From Inia geoffrensis (Eukaryota > Chordata > Mammalia > Artiodactyla > Iniidae), in the NCBI GenBank assembly GCA_036417435.1, contig CM070899.1, positions 152,844,237 to 152,908,236 on the forward strand: a DNA stretch of 64,000 nt, in the 5' to 3' direction. The translations under genes and the position numbers were made by a program. Positions 1 to 56,814 of this stretch are shown here, in pieces; position 1 is the first letter of the stretch, and the number at the start of each line of letters is the position of its first letter. The notes beneath the pieces are model-generated. The model had not been told where the DNA came from and did not search any database. It saw nothing but the letters and a program-made list of their open reading frames with translations.

Positions 1-324
1 CTCAAGTCCCTTATCCTGGGTGCCAGGATTCTGTGATCTGACTTTGGCCTCACTTTTCCATTCAGTAAACAAAAGCCCCAAGTGTTCTTTGACTGCTTAC
101 CACCTGCCAGCACAGTGCTAGCCCCTGGGATAGGACAGCTGGATGATGATGATTTAATTCTTAAGCCAGTGGGCACACACCAACAAGGAACTGTCTCAGT
201 AGTCCGCGAAGTCCAGCTCGGTGCTGAGCTTGCCCCAGAGTAGAAGGGAGGTGCACGCCTTAGTGTAGTTCTGAGAGGAGCTCAGCCTGAGAGAGACAGA
301 CAGACACCTGTGCGAAACCAAACA

Positions 325-440
325 GGCCACTTACTGGGCATTTGCTGTGTGTCAGGACTTGGCTAAGAGTTTATGTGTGTTACCAGATTTAATCTTCAGA
401 ACAGCATTCTAGGTAGGACTTTACTATTTTTAGGAACTGA
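325..440 (-). repeat. MIR fragment
   Basis: Reads tgggcatttgctgtgtgtca, then ggacttggctaagag, then a degenerate tcatttaatcct-like segment. This is the complement of the MIR core and 3' part. Confidence 0.5.
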
Positions 441-744
441 AACTTCGATTTTTGATGTATTTTTTGTAAGAAATATGATCTGTGTTAAGTGAATATTTTT
501 TGTTTCCATTGTTGACTGGAAAACTTACAGGCAACTCTGTTATCTAAGCAAAGTCATTGGCTAAGTTGTCCTCCATTAGCTGGACTGTCCAGCTCTGGCT
601 GACATGGCTTCTTACACCTTGACTTGGGATCTGGCAGCCACCCCACCCACTCTGTTCAGAAAGGATTGGAGGAGAAAATCCTGCATGTGTGTTTCGACGT
701 GCTGATTGATTGACTGAATTGGTCTCCCATATTTTCCCTCTCTT

Positions 745-880
745 TTTATGTAACAGCTCTGTTGGGAGATAATTCACATGCCATACACTCCATCCATTGA
801 AAGTATACAGTTCAGTGGTGGTTGGTATGTTCACAGAGTTTTGCCAGTATCGCCTCAGGCAGCTTCCCGTATTTCTCTTG
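745..880 (-). repeat. Old L1 3'-end fragment, antisense
   Basis: Contains aattcacatgccata, aagtatacagttcagtgg and gttcacagagttttg, the antisense 3' UTR of old L1M/L1ME elements. A better copy of the same segment lies at 21250-21570. Confidence 0.55.
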
Positions 881-2153
881 ATAGTGAACCTCAGAAGTAA
901 CTCTTAGACCTGTCTGCTGAAGCCTTCTCTGGTAGCTGCATGGGGCTGTGGACGTGGAGGACAGGCTCCAGATTCCTGCCCTGTCTAGTCCTTGCCCAAT
1001 TCGGGCACAGGCCACTCTCCCCTCAGAACTGTAGTGAGGAAGGCTCACACCTCCCTTCTGCTCCAGGGCAAGTAAGCACCTAGCTGGGCTCTTGGGCTGT
1101 TTTTTAATTTAGTCCTTTCTTGGCGCCCATTGTTTTCAGAAGGACATCAGGAAGCCTCAGTAACCATCCTTTGCTTCTGTCAGTGTCCTGGTTTCTCTTG
1201 GATCCACTTTCCCAGAGGAGTGTGAAGATGAGATTTTACCATTAGCATTTGCATGCAGGTCACCACGCCCCAAGCATAGATTTCAGAATTGACTTTGTGC
1301 AGGGCGTGGACAGGAGGCTTGAGCCAGGCTGCCATGGTGTTCCCCTTCCCACCTGGGTCAGCTTTAGCTCCTGTGGGACTGTGGAAGGTCTAGAAGGGTA
1401 TGAAACACCCTGGGACTTCAAGGTCCTACAGTGGGTTTTAGGGATTTTTCTAGCTTAAGGACCTTGGTGACTCCTGGAGAAATTCAGAACGTTTTAAGTG
1501 GTCACAAAACCCAGCTCCGTCCCATGCTTCTCTCCACCACCCTCAGAGTAGGGGAGCCACCTATAGCCCCTGTTTGCTCACTGTGGTCATAGCCTGGGCA
1601 TACCTGCTCTCCCACTGCAGTTCCATTCTGAAATGGCAGCTCTGGCTTTTAAGGTCTCACTTGGTTATTCTGCCTGAGCCCAGTCCTGGCTGTTACCTCA
1701 TTATCCCCACCCTACCTGCAGAGGGTACACAACACAGAGGGTGGCCCCTTCTCTGCCCCAGTCTGAGACTCTCCCCCTTCCGAATGCAGGGGCAGAGGCC
1801 ACACTCCCCCCCTCCACTGCGGCAGGTAGGAGTTGTGAGAGGAGGAACCTGGACAAGAAGAGTGTTCCTCATTCATGGGCCCAGGGCCTCTCTTGCCAGC
1901 AGAAAGCCACTGAAAACATATGACCACTTAGACTGTGGTGACCTGGCTTTTGTTGTCAATCTAGGGAGGAGATGGACTTGGGAGGTTGAGAAAGAATTGC
2001 CAGATTACCCAAAATTGCCTTTGGGGTTGGGATGATTTTATTATCCTAATAGCTTTAGTGGCCAGGGTAAAGGAGTGGAAACCTGAGGTGGAAAATGCTC
2101 TTGGGTTTATGTTTTGAACACAATGTATAATGATGCCTACATTCCATTTATAG

Positions 2154-46875
<44,722 letters not shown>

Positions 46876-48115
46876 TGGGCAGCACTGCCTGGGGCCCTGA
46901 TGCTGTGTCCCTCCAGTCACTTGGGATTCCTGAGGGCAGTCAGAGTTCCTTGGTCCTTTCGTCCTCCGGTCTGCAGAAGAGCCTGTAAGAGCACACAGGG
47001 ACGTTGGCAACCTTCTGTAGCCACCATCTGATGCCATTGCCATAAAGTGAGACTTAGTCCACTCAACGGTACCTGGGCCTGCTGCGGGGACGCTTCAGAA
47101 AGTCACGTGAGAACCATGGTTTGCATTCGCGTCCGTTAAAACACGAGCTCGGGACTGCCCCCGCAAAGGACGGTGATGGATTTCCTGCCAGTGACAGAGT
47201 GTCTTGTTGCAGTTTCTCTCAGTTATGTTCAGCACTTAAGAACAGCTGATGGCAATCGGATCGTTTTTCACATCATAGAAGGTGCAATGACTTCTCTTTT
47301 AAAATTGAACAGAAAATGCAAAGAAATTTTGAAGTGATTATTAATATCAATTATTAAAGTTTTATTTATTTTATTAGTTCAGTATTTTCTATGAATTTAA
47401 AAATACTTCAAAGCCAACTTTAAATGCCATAACCAAATTTACATGATTCATATTCATTAAATATGTATTACTTTGTGTACAGACTTATTTTTCATAATGC
47501 AAATTTAAAATATAAAATGACACATTTTTACTGCACTATGGAAATATTTTTGTGTATGTTAAGCTTCCCTGATTGATGTTAATTGGGAAAAGCCGTTTTG
47601 TGGGTGGGTCTGGTTCTAGAAGCACTCAACGAGAAGGGCTCCTATACAGCAACCAGAGCTCAGAAACTGCTCTAGTTGTCTGATGGGCTCTGCAGGTGAC
47701 TCCCCAAAGTGAAAGAAACTAGGGCTTCACACTTTTTTCCTAAAATTTTATAATTGAATTTCCAAAAGTCTGCCTTATTTTATACAGTGTTTCTATGAAA
47801 TATTCTCCATAAAAACAGAGAAAATGCAGTAGTTAATTGACATTTTATAACCAATCTGTTTCCATCTGCATTTTGCTTCTTGAAATTTATAAAGGTTCTG
47901 TATCTTCACATTTTGAACAAAAGTAGTACCATAAAAAAATGACATATGATGACATGTCAAAGTGCTTGCTGTTTCCTTTTAAACTTTTGTTCCAGATAAA
48001 AATGAAATTAAACTATTTGTTTTTAAGACAACATGTGCCACCTTTTCTTTGAAGCTTTATACTACTAAAAGTACTTTTTTTTTCCTCCCTGTAAATAAAG
48101 AAGATACCTTTATTT
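46876..48115 (+). other. PDE8A: PDE8A 3' UTR (end inferred)
   Basis: Non-coding sequence after the TAG. The first 350 bases are GC-balanced, then about 47330-47560 is strongly AU-rich with several ATTTA/TTATTT motifs of the kind that affect mRNA stability. No transposable element is recognised up to about 48120, in contrast to both sides, which fits a transcribed UTR under constraint. The 3' end is placed just after the AATAAA at 48094. Confidence 0.7.
48094..48099 (+). promoter_or_regulatory. PDE8A: Likely PDE8A poly(A) signal AATAAA
   Basis: Canonical AATAAA about 1.2 kb after the stop codon. ATTAAA variants lie upstream at 47353, 47456 and 48007 and could give shorter 3' UTRs. Confidence 0.55.
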
Positions 48116-48660
48116 TACAGAAAAGATGAATGGTTAAATGACTTTTTCAGGGTCACAAAGGGCCAGGTGAATGTTGACAAATTCTCAGAAATACCTTAAT
48201 TAATTCACCAATTGGTACCCATTCAGAGAGATCATGCACCCTGGAGGGGCTCTCAGGGATGGGTCCTGGGTACCTGATGCCCATTCAGAGATGTCAGGGC
48301 ACTCTGGAGGTCTGACAAGGCCAGCCCCTCCGGGGTCTCTTTGTCTAAAGAAACAAAGGCCCTTTTTTCCTGTGTGGAGACATGTGACCTAAGTTGATAA
48401 CTGTGGACTGATGTGGGAAGAAAGCCCTCTCTGCTCCTCTAGGTGCCAGGAAAGAAAAGGAAATGATCCCACAAGGAACTCAACCATCATGAGATAGAGA
48501 CAGAAAAATCAGAAGGAGACTTTATCTTAACATGTTTGAAGAGGTACAAGAAGCAATAGAAACCATAAGGTAAACCAAAGTAGTTTTGAAAAAAAAAAGA
48601 TTTGAAAAAGAACCAAAGAGACATTCTAGGTATGAAGGATACAGTCATCAAAACAAATGG
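48116..48660 (+). other. Sequence just downstream of PDE8A, no gene seen
   Basis: Contains an imperfect internal repeat at 48219-48320 (acccattcagagagatca and gcccattcagagatgtca). Nothing else is recognised. Confidence 0.5.
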
Positions 48661-48875
48661 AGGGACTTCCCTGGTGGTCCAGTGGCTAAGACTCCACTCT
48701 CCCAATGCAGGGGGTCCAGGTTCCATCCCTGATCAGGGAGCTAGATCCCCCATGCATATCGCAACTAAGAGCCACATGCCACAACTAAAAGATCCCTCAT
48801 GCCGCACCTAAGACCGGCACAGCCAAATAAATAAAATAAATGTGTTTTTTTTGTTTTTGTTTTTTTTTAAAAAAG
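48661..48875 (+). mobile_element. CHR-type SINE
   Basis: Starts agggacttccctggtggtcc, then gccacatgccacaactaaaa, ending aaataaataaaataaatg plus a T/A-rich tail. No clear target-site duplication is seen. Confidence 0.88.
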
Positions 48876-49440
48876 GAAAACTTCTGTACAGGTTTAACAG
48901 AAAACCAGACATAACTAAAGAGAGACTTAGTAAATTGGAAGACTTAAGGAAATGACTTAGCATGCAGCACAGAGATTAAAAATGGAAAATGTGAAAGCAA
49001 AGTTAAAATACGGAGGGTAGAATGAAATGCTTCAAAATGTGTCGAAACTAGGTGATCCAGAGGGGAGAAGAAATGGGGAGAAGCACTATCCAGAGAAAGC
49101 CTGAGAGTCCCTCAGGACTTGACAGATGCCAAGTCCGTGTATTTACAGGGCACATCAAATCCCAAGTAGGAGGAATAAACAACACAGTGAAACTGCAGAG
49201 CTGTGAGAGAAGACAGATGGCTTACAAAGGAACTAACGTTAGACTGCCATCAGACTTCTTCTCATGTGCAACAACCAAAAGACAAAGGAGTTATACACTG
49301 TGGAAAAAACTGCTCGAAGGTATACTTCTTTAACATGAGTTCAGAAAGAAGAAGTAGGGTATAGAAAGCAGTGGTAAACAGACATTGGTAAACATCCAGA
49401 CAAAACTAAGCAGGTATATACTGAGCGGGGGAAAAAATAA
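48876..49440 (+). other. Intergenic, A-rich, no gene seen
   Basis: Purine-rich sequence resembling decayed L1 ORF1 (caggacttgacagatgccaa, gaaactgcagagctgtgaga), but too weak to assign. Confidence 0.4.
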
Positions 49441-49905
49441 TAGCAAGAACTGGGTCACATTCTGAGGTTCCAGGGTATCTGAATTTTGGGGGACACTATC
49501 CAGCCCATTACAGATGGTGATATCCATCTTGTGCACACACTCCTGTTCTTAGCTGCTTGCTCTGATGAAGCAAGCTGCTGTGCTGCGAGCTGCCCCATGG
49601 AGAGGCCTAATACATGGCAAGGAAGCAAGGGCAGCCTCCAGCCCACAGCCACCATGGAACTGAGTCATATGCCAGCAACCACAGGAGTGTGTTAGAAGCA
49701 GATTCTGCCACAGCCAGGTCTTCAGATGAGGCCACAGCTCCAGCAGACACATTGATCACAACCTTATGAGAGACCCTGAGCCAGAGGACCCAACTCTACC
49801 ACACCTGGGTTCCTACCCACAGAAACCGTGAGAGGGTAAACAGCTGTTTTATGCCAGTAAACTTTACGGTAATTTGTTACAGGGTAACAACTATTACACA
49901 TACGA
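49441..49905 (+). repeat. MLT1-like (MaLR) LTR
   Basis: Contains ttatgagagaccctgagcca, gttcctacccacagaaaccg and ggtaatttgttacagggtaa, phrases of the MLT1 LTR 3' half. No internal retroviral sequence is next to it, so it appears to be solitary. Confidence 0.65.
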
Positions 49906-51070
49906 TACACAGCAGTTAAAAAGAATGAAGCAGAGCTACAGATGTCAACTGGGAAAGGCTTAATAATAATATTGAATGAAAAGGCTAAGTTGCATTATGA
50001 CAGCATTTGCGTCCATTTTTTGAATACCCAAAACAATACACTATTGTTCATGGAAAAATTAATAGTAGGAGCATTAAAATGTTCAGGGAGTTTACAAATA
50101 CTGTGAACTGGCTTGTGCGACACTAAGCTCCTGGTGTACACACAAACTAGAAAACCAAGAGATTTCCCTCCACACTCCCTTGCACCAGGTTTCTGTATCT
50201 AATTTAGGCTCCTCCGTCAGACGCAATGCTCTGATTTAGAAATGCGTCAACAATGGAGAGCACACGTAGAGGCATAGGGTTTTGAACTTTCTCTCCACCA
50301 GCAGCTCTGACTGCAGCAGAAGCAGCGAGCCTCTGGGGCTGCAGCAGCTGCCTGGGCGTCCCAGCCCTCAAGTGTGGTTTAGGGAGACTTTCCAGGAAAC
50401 TCAGTCAAGAGTCTGTTTCTTTAGCCCTTCCACTGATAAATCCCTTACACTTCAACTAGCCAGAGGGGGTTCTCCGGTCTCAAAATAAAGGCCCTTGACC
50501 ATGACCAGGAGGACACACACACCAACTTCACGAAGGCAGTTACCTCAGGGGCAGGGGAGGCACTACTGGTTTTGGGGAGATGTTCAAAGGGAACTATCTG
50601 TACCTTTTGGTTTCAAAGGCAAAAAATCTAAAGCAGACACAGCAAAATATTAACAGTAATTCTGGCGATGGGTATATAAGTTTTTAAAAAATATGTCACT
50701 ATACTTTTCTAAAGGTTGAAATATTTCAGTCTTTTTTTTTTTTAATGTGGAGATCATGCCTGGTGATAAGATGGCTAGGAGAATATTCTATCTTTGACAA
50801 AGTCTTAAGTAGTATACAAAACAGGGAAACCATATGAAAAAACAATAATGAACTCAATTATAAAATAAACATACTCTAATACCAACCACAATAAAAGAAA
50901 CAGGGATGTGACCAAAGACTGAGTTCTCCACTGGATATAAGAGTAACTTGATAGTGCTGTTTTCCGGATGGAGATACAAGCCACTCATACCCATGATTAG
51001 TGATGTGGTAAAGTAAAAATAAATTTAAATATCTTCCAACTTAAAAAAAAAAAAAAGAAAGAAACAGGGA
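49906..51070 (+). repeat. Degenerate L1 3'-end-like stretches and unassigned sequence
   Basis: Positions 49906-50115 and 50590-51000 resemble old L1 3' ends (aaagaatgaagcagagctac, gggtatataagtttttaaaa). Positions 50116-50589 are not assigned. No gene. Confidence 0.4.
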
Positions 51071-51335
51071 GGGGCTTCCCTGGTGGCGCAGTGGTTGAGA
51101 ATCTGCCTGCTAATGCAGGGGACACAGGTTCAAGCCCTGGTCTGGGAGGACCCCACATGCCGCGGAGCAGCTGGGCCCGTGAGCCACAATTACTGTGCAA
51201 CAAAAGAGGCCGCAATAGTGAGTGGCCCCTGCTTGCCACAACTAGAGAAAGCCCTCGCACAGAAACAAAGACCCAACACAGCCCTAAATAAATAAATAAA
51301 TTTTTAAAATAAATAAATAAATACTCCTGTTTAAA
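51071..51335 (+). mobile_element. CHR SINE of mixed type
   Basis: The 5' half is CHR-2-like (catgccgcggagcagctggg), while the 3' end is CHR-1-like (aacaaagacccaacacagcc, then aaataaataaataa). It may be an intermediate subfamily or a recombinant. Confidence 0.85.
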
Positions 51336-51439
51336 AAAAAACGGGGGGGGGGGAATGTTTGTAATTCATTTTACAAAAAGCTTACTTCTACAATACTGAT
51401 TTTTGGAAACTTTTAACATAAATAAATAGTAGGAAGAAA

Positions 51440-52580
51440 TAGGAAAATGATACGAACAGAAAGTTTATAGAAAAAAGTATAAAAGATTCTTAACGTTTAT
51501 GCTAAATCTAATAGTAATTGAAATGCACATTAAAACCAATCTGAGATATTTCTCACTTTCAAGATTAGTAAGGAACAAAGAGCTTGATAATAGTGTGTTG
51601 AGAAAGATGTGTGGACACAGGCACGCTCATACACGGCAGGTGAGTGTAAATTAGTACAACCTCCATGGAGGGCAACGTTGCCAAATCCAGCCAAATCACA
51701 AATATATGTGCGTTGTGGCCTAGCAACTCTACTTCCAGAAATCAATTTCCAGAAATATCTTCCAAAGATATACTCACACATGGGAAATGATACGTATACA
51801 GAATTATTTATGACAGCCGTGCTTGTAATAGTAAAAGATTGGAAACAGCTTAAAAGTCTATCATTTAACAAGAGTAATTATGTAAGTAAATGATGGTATC
51901 TCCCTACAATAGAATCCTATGCTTTTTTAGGTATGAAAAAGAATGAGAAGGGGACTTCCCTGGTGGTCCAGTGGTTAAGAATCTGCCTTCCAATGCAGGG
52001 GAGGCGGGTTCAATCCCTGGTCAGGGAACTAAGATCCCATGTGCCGTGGGGCGACCAAGCACGACACAGCTACTGAGCTCGCGCGCTTCAGCTAGAGAGC
52101 CTGCATGCCACAAACTACAGAGCCCACATGCCCTGAAGCCTGTGTGCCACAATTATAGAAAACCCACAAGCACAACTAGACAGAAGCAGTTGTGCCACAA
52201 CAAAACATCCTGCATGCCTCAACGAAGATCCTGCGTGCCGCAACTAAGACCCGACGCAGCCAAAAGTAAACAAATACATAAGAAAAAAAAAAAGAAGTTC
52301 TTCATGTGCTGATATTAAGAGATTGCCAACATATATTAATACGTGGAAAAAGCATAACACGGGATATACATAGATGCTAGCATTTGTTTAAATGCTAAAT
52401 AAACTTAAAATCTCCGGATGTGCACACAAGAAACAAGTGACATGGATTGCCTTTGGTGACTAGCAGTCATAGCCTAGGGGAAGACTGTTCATTCTATGTC
52501 CATATGTGAATTCTGAACAGTGCTCCTGGGGAATACGAAAGGTCTGAATAAATGAAAAGGCGCAAACCCTATTTTCACGA
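51440..52580 (+). mobile_element. Old L1 3' end, sense, interrupted by a SINE
   Basis: Contains ttgaaatgcacattaaaacc, agcaactctacttccagaaa and gaaacagcttaaaagtctat. It continues after the SINE with aagcataacacgggatatac. Confidence 0.7.
51953..52293 (+). mobile_element. CHR-1-type SINE, long form
   Basis: Starts ggacttccctggtggtccag, with several repeats of a catgccacaac-like unit, ending aagacccgacgcagccaaaa and an A-rich tail. Confidence 0.92.
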
Positions 52581-52689
52581 TGAGTTAATTTTGTAAAAAC
52601 GTCAGTTTCTCCCTAAATTATTCTGTGAATTCAGAACGATTCCCAATTTTCAAACAACCTTTTTAATCTAGCTGTCATTCTAATGTTCA

Positions 52690-53715
52690 TCTATTGTATG
52701 AAGGAAAGGAAAATTCTGAAAATGAAGAGTAAAGAGAGAGGACTAGCCCAGGACATGCAAGCATGTCATAAAGCTGCCATGATTAAACCACTGAGACACT
52801 GCCTGCAAATGAGTAAATGGAACTGAATAGAGCCAGAAATATAACCAAACAAACACACCCAGGAGTTTAGCAGAACATTAAAGGTGCTGCTTCACATCAC
52901 TGGAGGATAGAGGGATTTATTCAATAAATGGTGTTGGGATGACTACGTGGCTATCTGAGAAATTAATTCTTAATGCACCAATGCTTTAGAAGTGAAAATT
53001 AAACATAGAAGTATTAGAAAAAACCATGAAGAAACTATCTTTATCATCTCACAGTGGAAAAGGCATGATATAAAACCCAGAGTTTAATTCACTTCGTTAT
53101 ACAGCAGAAACTAACACATTGTAAAGCAATTATACTCCAGTAAAGACATAAAAAAAAAAAAAAATCCAGAGTTTATTTCAAAACAAAACAACGAAACCCT
53201 GCTAATTTCACCCGAGTTTAAGAGAAAAGACAGTCTGCCCCTGGGCCAGGGCCAGCAGTGGGCAGAGAGAGATGGTGAAAGTTGGCCCACGGCACTAACT
53301 CAAGCGACCATGGGCACCATGCAGAAATCTCATGGGTGTGCATTACAGCTGTTTATAAGTTTGGAAACAACCAAAATGCCCAGCAATAGGTGACTATTAA
53401 GAAGAAAAGTTTGGTATGATTCCAAACTGGAGTTCTTTGCAACCAGTAAAAAATAATGATTTAGAAAATTATTCAGTGAAATGGGGCAAACTCAAGGTGG
53501 TGTTATTAAGTGAAAACTTGTTGAAGAATATGGAATGACCCATTCTGGAGGAAATGGGGAAGATACGTGTGATTAGAAAAAAAAAAGACTAGAAGGAAAT
53601 GCACCGGCATGTTTGCAAGGGCTGTTACCTCTGGAGACTGGGGTTACTGGGGCTTCATTGCCTGCCTTGTGCTTTTCTGGGTTTCCCCAAACTTAATACA
53701 TGTGATTATTTCTAC
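52690..53715 (+). mobile_element. Old L1 ORF2 end and 3' UTR, sense
   Basis: Contains gggatttattcaataaatgg, tgttgggatgactacgtggc, gtttggaaacaaccaaaatg and the terminal tagaaggaaatgcaccggca. Interrupted by a 79-bp younger L1 tail. Confidence 0.75.
53087..53165 (+). mobile_element. 79-bp L1 insertion (3' tip only)
   Basis: Consists of attcacttcgttatacagca, aaactaacacattgtaaagc and the A-tail. These are the last bases of the same L1 type seen at 57781-57860. Target-site duplication ccagagttta (53077-53086 and 53166-53175). Confidence 0.9.
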
Positions 53716-55793
53716 AGTTAGAAGGCCCTAAGGTTTGAAATCTGAATGACGGAGAAGGTGGTGTGAGTCACGTAACTAGGACTCGAGAGGCGAGACGGCC
53801 AGTCCAAGACTTGGACGTAACTGCTCTGATGGCCTGTGGACACCCAAGGAGGGAGCCAGCTGGAAGTGAGGCCTGGACTCTGTAGTGAAGCCTGTGTCGT
53901 GTTTAGCTCTGTGGACATGACACAAGCCTTGAAGTAGTCAAGGGCAAGGTGGGGAGGGGACAGCTGAAGGGCACAGCTGTAAACCCTGCTGTCAGGGTCC
54001 ACAGGGCAGCCACAGATGAGGCCTGAACCCCCAGGGCCTCCCAAGGCTGGAGAGGAGCAGAGGAATGACAGTGTTCCAGATTTTTCACCTCCTGTCTGAG
54101 CAACCTCACAGAGGACTCTGGCCTCCCAGCTGGAAAGGACAGTGGCGAGTGGGCGCTGCTAGCATGTCCTTGGGGGCAGAGAGGGGCCAAGCAGTGAAGC
54201 AAAAGTTACCAACCTGGGAGGAAAAGGTTTGTGTGCCCACCTTGTTTGAGCTGAACCTTTCCATAAAGGAGAGAAAAAGGCCAAAGAAAAGTAAGAAGTA
54301 GTTTTGCTCCCCCATGTTCTTCAAAGAAATAATTTGATGTGGAAGAACTGGCTTCTGAGTCACAAGGAAACCTTTTCCCCAAGGATTTGGATCAGAAACA
54401 ATGGGGAAAGGAATTATTAAAACCATCAGTTCACAACAAGCTCAGGAAGAAGCTGAATAAACTTTGAACAATTTGTCTCATCCTGCTATAAAAAGAGGAA
54501 ATTTCGGAAAGTTAAGAACCATCACGTGTGTACAGTTACACGCCCTTTCACTCCACTGACACGGTCTCGAATCACGAGAGAAACAAGAATGTCTTCACTC
54601 CTTCCCAAAGGCCTATGCGCAAGAAAATAAAGCCCTCAGCCCCTCACCTCTCACAGTGGGGGCAGTGCACCGGCAGTGTGGGCAGTGGCTGGACACGCAG
54701 CCTTCTGGGCCCACAGACCTGCTGCCCAGAACTTGCATTTCAGCAGTCTGCCTCCTTCGGGCCCGAGCACACTGATTTTGAAAAGCGTGGTTTAACAGAT
54801 GCTCTCTGTGCAAAATGAAAAACACCCTGCAACAAGGTGTTTTCACAAGCCACCCTTCCCACTTCCTCTCACCCCCACTTCACCAGCGCCTCAAACCCCA
54901 GCTGAAAGGCCCCATTCTTGTCCCATGGAATAGATCCTATTTAATCTAGAAAAGGAGGAAACACACTTGGCCATCAGGAAGCAATAGCGTTAACTTAGGG
55001 GCCAAAAACAACACTGCAGACGGAGAACAATGCAAGAGGCGGCACGGGGAGGATCAAGGCAGCTTAGCTGGGCGGTTGGTCACTAAGACAAAAAGGAGGC
55101 CCGAGTGCAAATTACACGTGGAGGGTGGACTGGGCAGTGTTTCTATAAAAATAGAAATAATGGTTTAAGAACTTATCTGAGGATTTTCAGATATTAAAAA
55201 TAACTTTCCTTCCAGACAGAGAGACTGGCCTCACATGAGGCACTGGTTTCTCACTCTATTGTTCAGCTCAAATTATCCCAAAGTACCTAGCAATTTGGCC
55301 ACAAACCTGGTTTAAGGCCATGGCCTGCAGGCGGGATGGAACTCTCAAAAAGAAAATGATTTCAGAAGGAAAAAAGTGATTTACGTTCGAAATGATTTTA
55401 TAAAAAGACTCAAGTTCCCCTTAAGATTAACCTTTAAAAATTGAAAATTAAAAATTATATTTTTTAGTATGCTCCATTCCAAAAATGTATAGTTTCCAGA
55501 ATTTCACACAAGATTAAAAATGAAGATTAAAACAAGCTAAAGGGAGGACAAAACATGCTACAATGTTTCATAATTGCTACAAGTAGCAGCAAATTTAGCT
55601 TGGAGTTTCCTAGCAGCCAAAGTAACAATAGAACAAGATCAGTTCAAAATTGATAACAACACAATAAGCAGGAAACTCTGGAAGTCTTTTCTTAGAGATT
55701 TGAGAAAATTTCTCCTGTGGGATATTCTGTAAGGTAGTTCTGGTACTTTTGACTAAATGCTGTACTTGTACTATGACATCAAGACCTTAGAAC
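53716..55793 (+). other. Intergenic, no gene seen
   Basis: Unassigned sequence. Short ORFs on both strands lack recognisable domains, and no splice-linked coding sequence could be read. Confidence 0.55.
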
Positions 55794-55997
55794 AGGGGAC
55801 TTCCCTGGTCCAGTGGGTAAGACTCCCTGCTCCCACTGCAAGGGGCCCAGGTTCAATCTCTGGCCGGGGAACTAGATCCCGCACACATGCCTCAACTAAG
55901 AGTTCACATGCTGCAACTAAGAAGCCTGAATGCCACAACGAAGATCCTGCATGCTACAACTAAGACCTGGCACAGCCCCAAAATAATTAATTAATTA

Positions 55998-56039
<42 letters not shown>

Positions 56040-56045
56040 TTTAAA
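55794..56045 (+). mobile_element. CHR SINE with an (AC)n tail
   Basis: Starts aggggacttccctggtccag and ends aattaattaattaa followed by CA repeats (56000-56037). Target-site duplication aagaccttagaac (55781-55793 and 56046-56058). Confidence 0.95.
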
Positions 56046-56058
56046 AAGACCTTAGAAC

Positions 56059-56800
56059 GAAGCTCCAAGTTCAGGTTTACTGTTGACACTCACTGCCTGC
56101 AGGAAGTCCACCATCTCTGCTTCACCGACACTGGGGTTACCTCTCCCACCAGATGATTACCCTCTATCTACCGCTGACTGCTCCAGCAATGGACAGGTGA
56201 CCCTATTCTGCCCAATACGCCACAAAGAGAAGTCTACAAGGATGATTCTGAATCAAGTTCTCACTCCCACCAGAGAGCTACAGGAAAAGACCATCATCTC
56301 CTCTCTCTCTAGGTGGGTTGGGTCTGGATGTGACACTTGGGACTGCTGCAGCCATACTGCAGTCCAAGGATGAAGCCACCTCCAACAGTGACAGTGCTGA
56401 AGGATGGAATAAAACCTGGGTCAGTGTTTATCAACCACTCCCGGAACCCTCAAAACTCCAGACTACCTGTTCAGTGAGATAATTGCCTGTCCTTACGAAT
56501 GAATGAATCCTGTTCATTCCTGTTCATGAATCCTGTTTCCACTAGATTCATTCAGGGTTTTCATTTCTATGGAAACAAAATGTAAAAGCCCAATATTTAG
56601 AGGGCAAATAAAAAATTAGAAATGAGAATTTTCGACACAACAAGAGAAATCTTACATAAACAAGACTATTCATCCCAGCATTATCTGAAAGAGCAGACGA
56701 CTGGATATAATCTTAAAATACATCATTAAGTGAGTGGAGACAGATATCCATCATAAATCATTAGACAAATGCATGCACAGTGGAATCTCAAAGAGCCATA
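56059..56800 (+). other. Intergenic, no gene seen
   Basis: Unassigned sequence between a SINE and an L1. Contains a short direct repeat of cctgttcattcc/cctgttcatgaa near 56510-56530. Confidence 0.5.
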
Positions 56801-56814
56801 AAAAAGGAATGGGA

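Larger units (their letters stand above)
1..2153 (+). other. PDE8A intron (3' end only)
   Basis: No exon of the upstream PAS or REC region could be read here. It holds a MIR-like piece at 325-440 and an antisense L1 3'-end piece at 745-880. The rest is unassigned single-copy-looking sequence ending in the acceptor at 2153. Confidence 0.8.

Noticed and set aside
55980..56040. CRISPR-like or satellite array
   Set aside because: Only a CA microsatellite in a SINE tail. No repeat-spacer pattern is present anywhere in the window.
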